Of a DNA stretch of 64,000 nt, positions 62,794 through 64,000 are shown one piece after another. The translations under genes and the position numbers were made by a program. The notes below the pieces were generated by a model. The model saw only the letters and a list, made by a program, of their open reading frames with translations. It made no database searches and was not told where the DNA came from. The DNA comes from Clusia tigrina (lineage: Eukaryota > Arthropoda > Insecta > Diptera > Clusiidae): positions 99,122,542 to 99,186,541 of the forward strand of contig OV050032.1 in assembly GCA_920105625.2 (NCBI GenBank). Direction: 5' to 3'. Each line of letters begins with the position of its first letter. Positions within the stretch are counted from its first letter, which is position 1.

Positions 62794-63772
62794 TTGCAAC
62801 ATTCAAATGCTTGTAACTTTTTACTGGAGCGTCATAAAACCTTGAAATTTTGTAATAATAAAGTACTCGAGCATCTTTTCAATTTAAGCCATCGCTCAAA
62901 GCTATGCTACCCTAAAGTCCCAAATGAAACACTGATAAAACTTCAAACGCCCCTAACTTCTTTACGGTACGTCCTACACCTATCAAAGTTGGCAACATTC
63001 AAATGCTTGTAACTTTTTACTGGAGCGTCATAAAACCTTGAAATTTTGTAACAATAAAGTACTCGAGCCTCTTGTCAATTTAAGCCATCGCGCAAAGCTA
63101 TGCTACCCTTGAGTCCCAAATCAAACACTGATAAAACTTCAAATGGCCCTAACTTCTCTACGGTACGTCCTACACCTATCAAAGTTTGCAACATTCAAAT
63201 GCTTGTAACTTTTTACTGGAGCGTCATAAAACCTTGAAATTATGTAACAATAAAGTACTCGAGCATCTTGTCAATTTAAGCTATCGCTCAAAGCTATGCT
63301 ACCCTTGAGTCTCAAACCAAACACTGATAAAACTTCAAATGGCCCTAACTTCTTTACGGTACGTCCTACATCTATCAAAGTTTGCAACATACAAATGCTT
63401 GTAACTTTTAATGGAGCGTCATAAAACCTTGAAATTTTTTAACAATGAAGTACCCGAGCCTCTTGTCAATTTAAGCTATCGCTCAAAGCTATGCTACCCT
63501 TGAGTCCCAAATCAAACACTGAGAAAACTTCAAATGGCCCTAACTACTTTACGGTACGTCCTACACCTATCAAAGTTTGCAACATTCAAATGCTTGTAAC
63601 TTTTTACTGGAGCGTCATAAAACCTTGAAAGTTTGTAACAATAAAGTACTCGAGCCTCTTGTCAATTTAAGCAATCGCTCAAAGCTATGCTACCCTAGAG
63701 TCCCAAATCAAACACTGATAAAACTATAAATGGCCCTAACTTCTTTACGGTACGTCCTACACCTATCAAAGT
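62794..63772 (+). repeat. B D E F G1 block, counterpart of 16755-17733 (979 bp)
   Basis: It lies 46,039 bp after its counterpart with every monomer of the same type. The D at 62990 has gccatcgcgcaaagctatg, one step from the ordinary cgctcaaagctatg, where 16951 has the more altered cgcgaaaagctacg. G1 has gaaagtttg and actataaatgg with a private gcaatcgc, and F ends in the private ctactttacgg. Confidence 0.85.
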
Positions 63773-64000
63773 TTGCAACATTCAAATGCTTGTAACTTTT
63801 TACTGGAGCGTCATAAAACCTTGAAATTTTGTAATAATAAAGTACTCGAGCATCTTTTCAATTTAAGCCATCGCTCAAAGCTATGCTACCCTTGAGTCTC
63901 AAACCAAACACTGATAAAACTTCAAATGGCCCTAACTTCTTTACGGTACGTCCTACATCTATCAAAGTTTGCAACATACAAATGCTTGTAACTTTTAATG
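63773..64000 (+). repeat. B/E chimeric monomer and the start of an F monomer at the window edge
   Basis: The monomer at 63773 begins as B (gtaataataaag, agcatcttttc, gccatc) and changes after gctaccc to E (cttgagtctc, caaaccaaac, acatctatc). The next monomer, from 63969, starts ttgcaacatac with cttttaatg and is F. Compared with 17734 onward, three monomers' worth of B-C-D-E is condensed into one. The array continues past the window. Confidence 0.8.

Larger units (their letters stand above)
1..64000 (+). repeat. 196-bp tandem satellite array filling the whole window
   Basis: Landmarks such as tggagcgtcataaaacc and cggtacgtcctac recur every 196 bases from the first base to the last, always in the same orientation. 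The window opens inside one monomer (1-163) and ends inside another (63969-64000). The consensus counts A63 C48 G26 T59. The best conserved stretches are tggagcgtcataaaacc, tcgctcaaagctatgctacc and acggtacgtcctac. Most variation sits at a few sites: ctcgag or cccgag; gccatc, gctatc, gttatc or ggtatc; cttgag, ctagag or ctaaag; and aaacgcc, aaatggcc or aaatagctc. The length is close to a nucleosome repeat, as in many centromeric satellites, but a centromeric role is inference. Family and host are not recognised. Confidence 0.99.

Noticed and set aside
1..64000. CRISPR array
   Set aside because: The repeats are contiguous 196-bp units with no short repeat/unique spacer alternation, and no cas-like gene is present.
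1..64000. CENP-B box (TTCG, four bases, A, two bases, CGGG)
   Set aside because: The only CGGG arises on the minus strand from cccgag monomers, and the bases upstream of it do not give the required A and TTCG. No match was seen on either strand.
1..64000. Known satellites such as human alpha (171 bp) or the Arabidopsis 178-bp repeat
   Set aside because: The unit length and the sequence do not match those families as I know them. No family name is assigned.
1..64000. rRNA spacer or tRNA-derived tandem repeat
   Set aside because: No rRNA or tRNA gene segments interrupt the array, and no internal tRNA promoter boxes were recognised in the monomer.

Overview
The whole 64 kb window is one uninterrupted head-to-tail satellite DNA array built on a 196-bp monomer (about 326 copies, all in the same orientation). 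I find no protein-coding gene, RNA gene, transposon, telomeric repeat or CRISPR. This is eukaryotic heterochromatin, most likely centromeric, pericentromeric or another satellite block. I do not recognise the satellite family and cannot name the organism. A consensus read by eye is about 38% GC, strongly strand-asymmetric (48 C against 26 G per monomer) and keeps 5-6 CpG per monomer.

The array is organised at several levels. Monomers fall into an ordered set of recognisable types, lettered here with each monomer starting at ttgcaac/tggcaac. B: gtaataataaag, agcatcttttc, ctaaagtccc. C: aagaactcgag, cttgagtgcc. D: tggcaacattc, ctcgagcctc, aaatggcc. E: gaaattatg, cttgagtctc. F: 195 bp, ttttaatgg, caatgaag, gagaaaac. 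G1: gaaagtttg, actataaatgg. G2: cccgag, gttatc, aaacgcc. H: tggcaac, gccatc, ctgctaaaac. I: caagatac, aaatagctc. J: gctatc, tacatcc. K: gctatc, aaatgg. L: gtcac, ctgctaaaac. M: caagatac, ttcttaac or ttcctaac. N and Q: gccatc, ctagag, aaatgg, tctatacgg. O: tttttagtag, acatatc. R: tagtag or aataatg, gtcatttt, aaaagttc. Types recur in the order B-C-D-E-F-G-H-I-J-K-L-M-N-O-(B-Q-R), forming higher-order repeats (HORs) that have been shortened or extended by whole monomers.

Layout. 1-13.2 kb: older, irregular HORs with a 196-bp F' instead of the 195-bp F, nested 18-20-mer and 13-mer duplications, and a 67-bp deletion. 13.2-16.75 kb: an 18-mer HOR of 3527 bp. 16.95-28.7 kb: the most homogeneous core, a 6-mer HOR of 1175 bp that is itself arranged in a 30-monomer super-repeat of 5875 bp, present twice in tandem. 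28.3-32.6 kb: a mixed segment holding two copies of a 47-bp AT-rich stretch that replaces normal satellite. 32.6-49.1 kb: 12-, 15-, 17- and 25-mer units. 49.1-59.3 kb: 15-, 8-, 7-, 13- and 9-mer units. 59.3-64 kb: the 18-mer again, followed by the start of the B-D-E-F-G1 pattern, repeating the monomer order of 13.2-17.7 kb at an offset of 46,039 bp.

Nothing here looks like an operating gene system. The interest lies in the hierarchy of repeat units, which records successive unequal exchanges and segmental amplifications. Unit lengths and shared private mutations were read by eye; no alignment was run.
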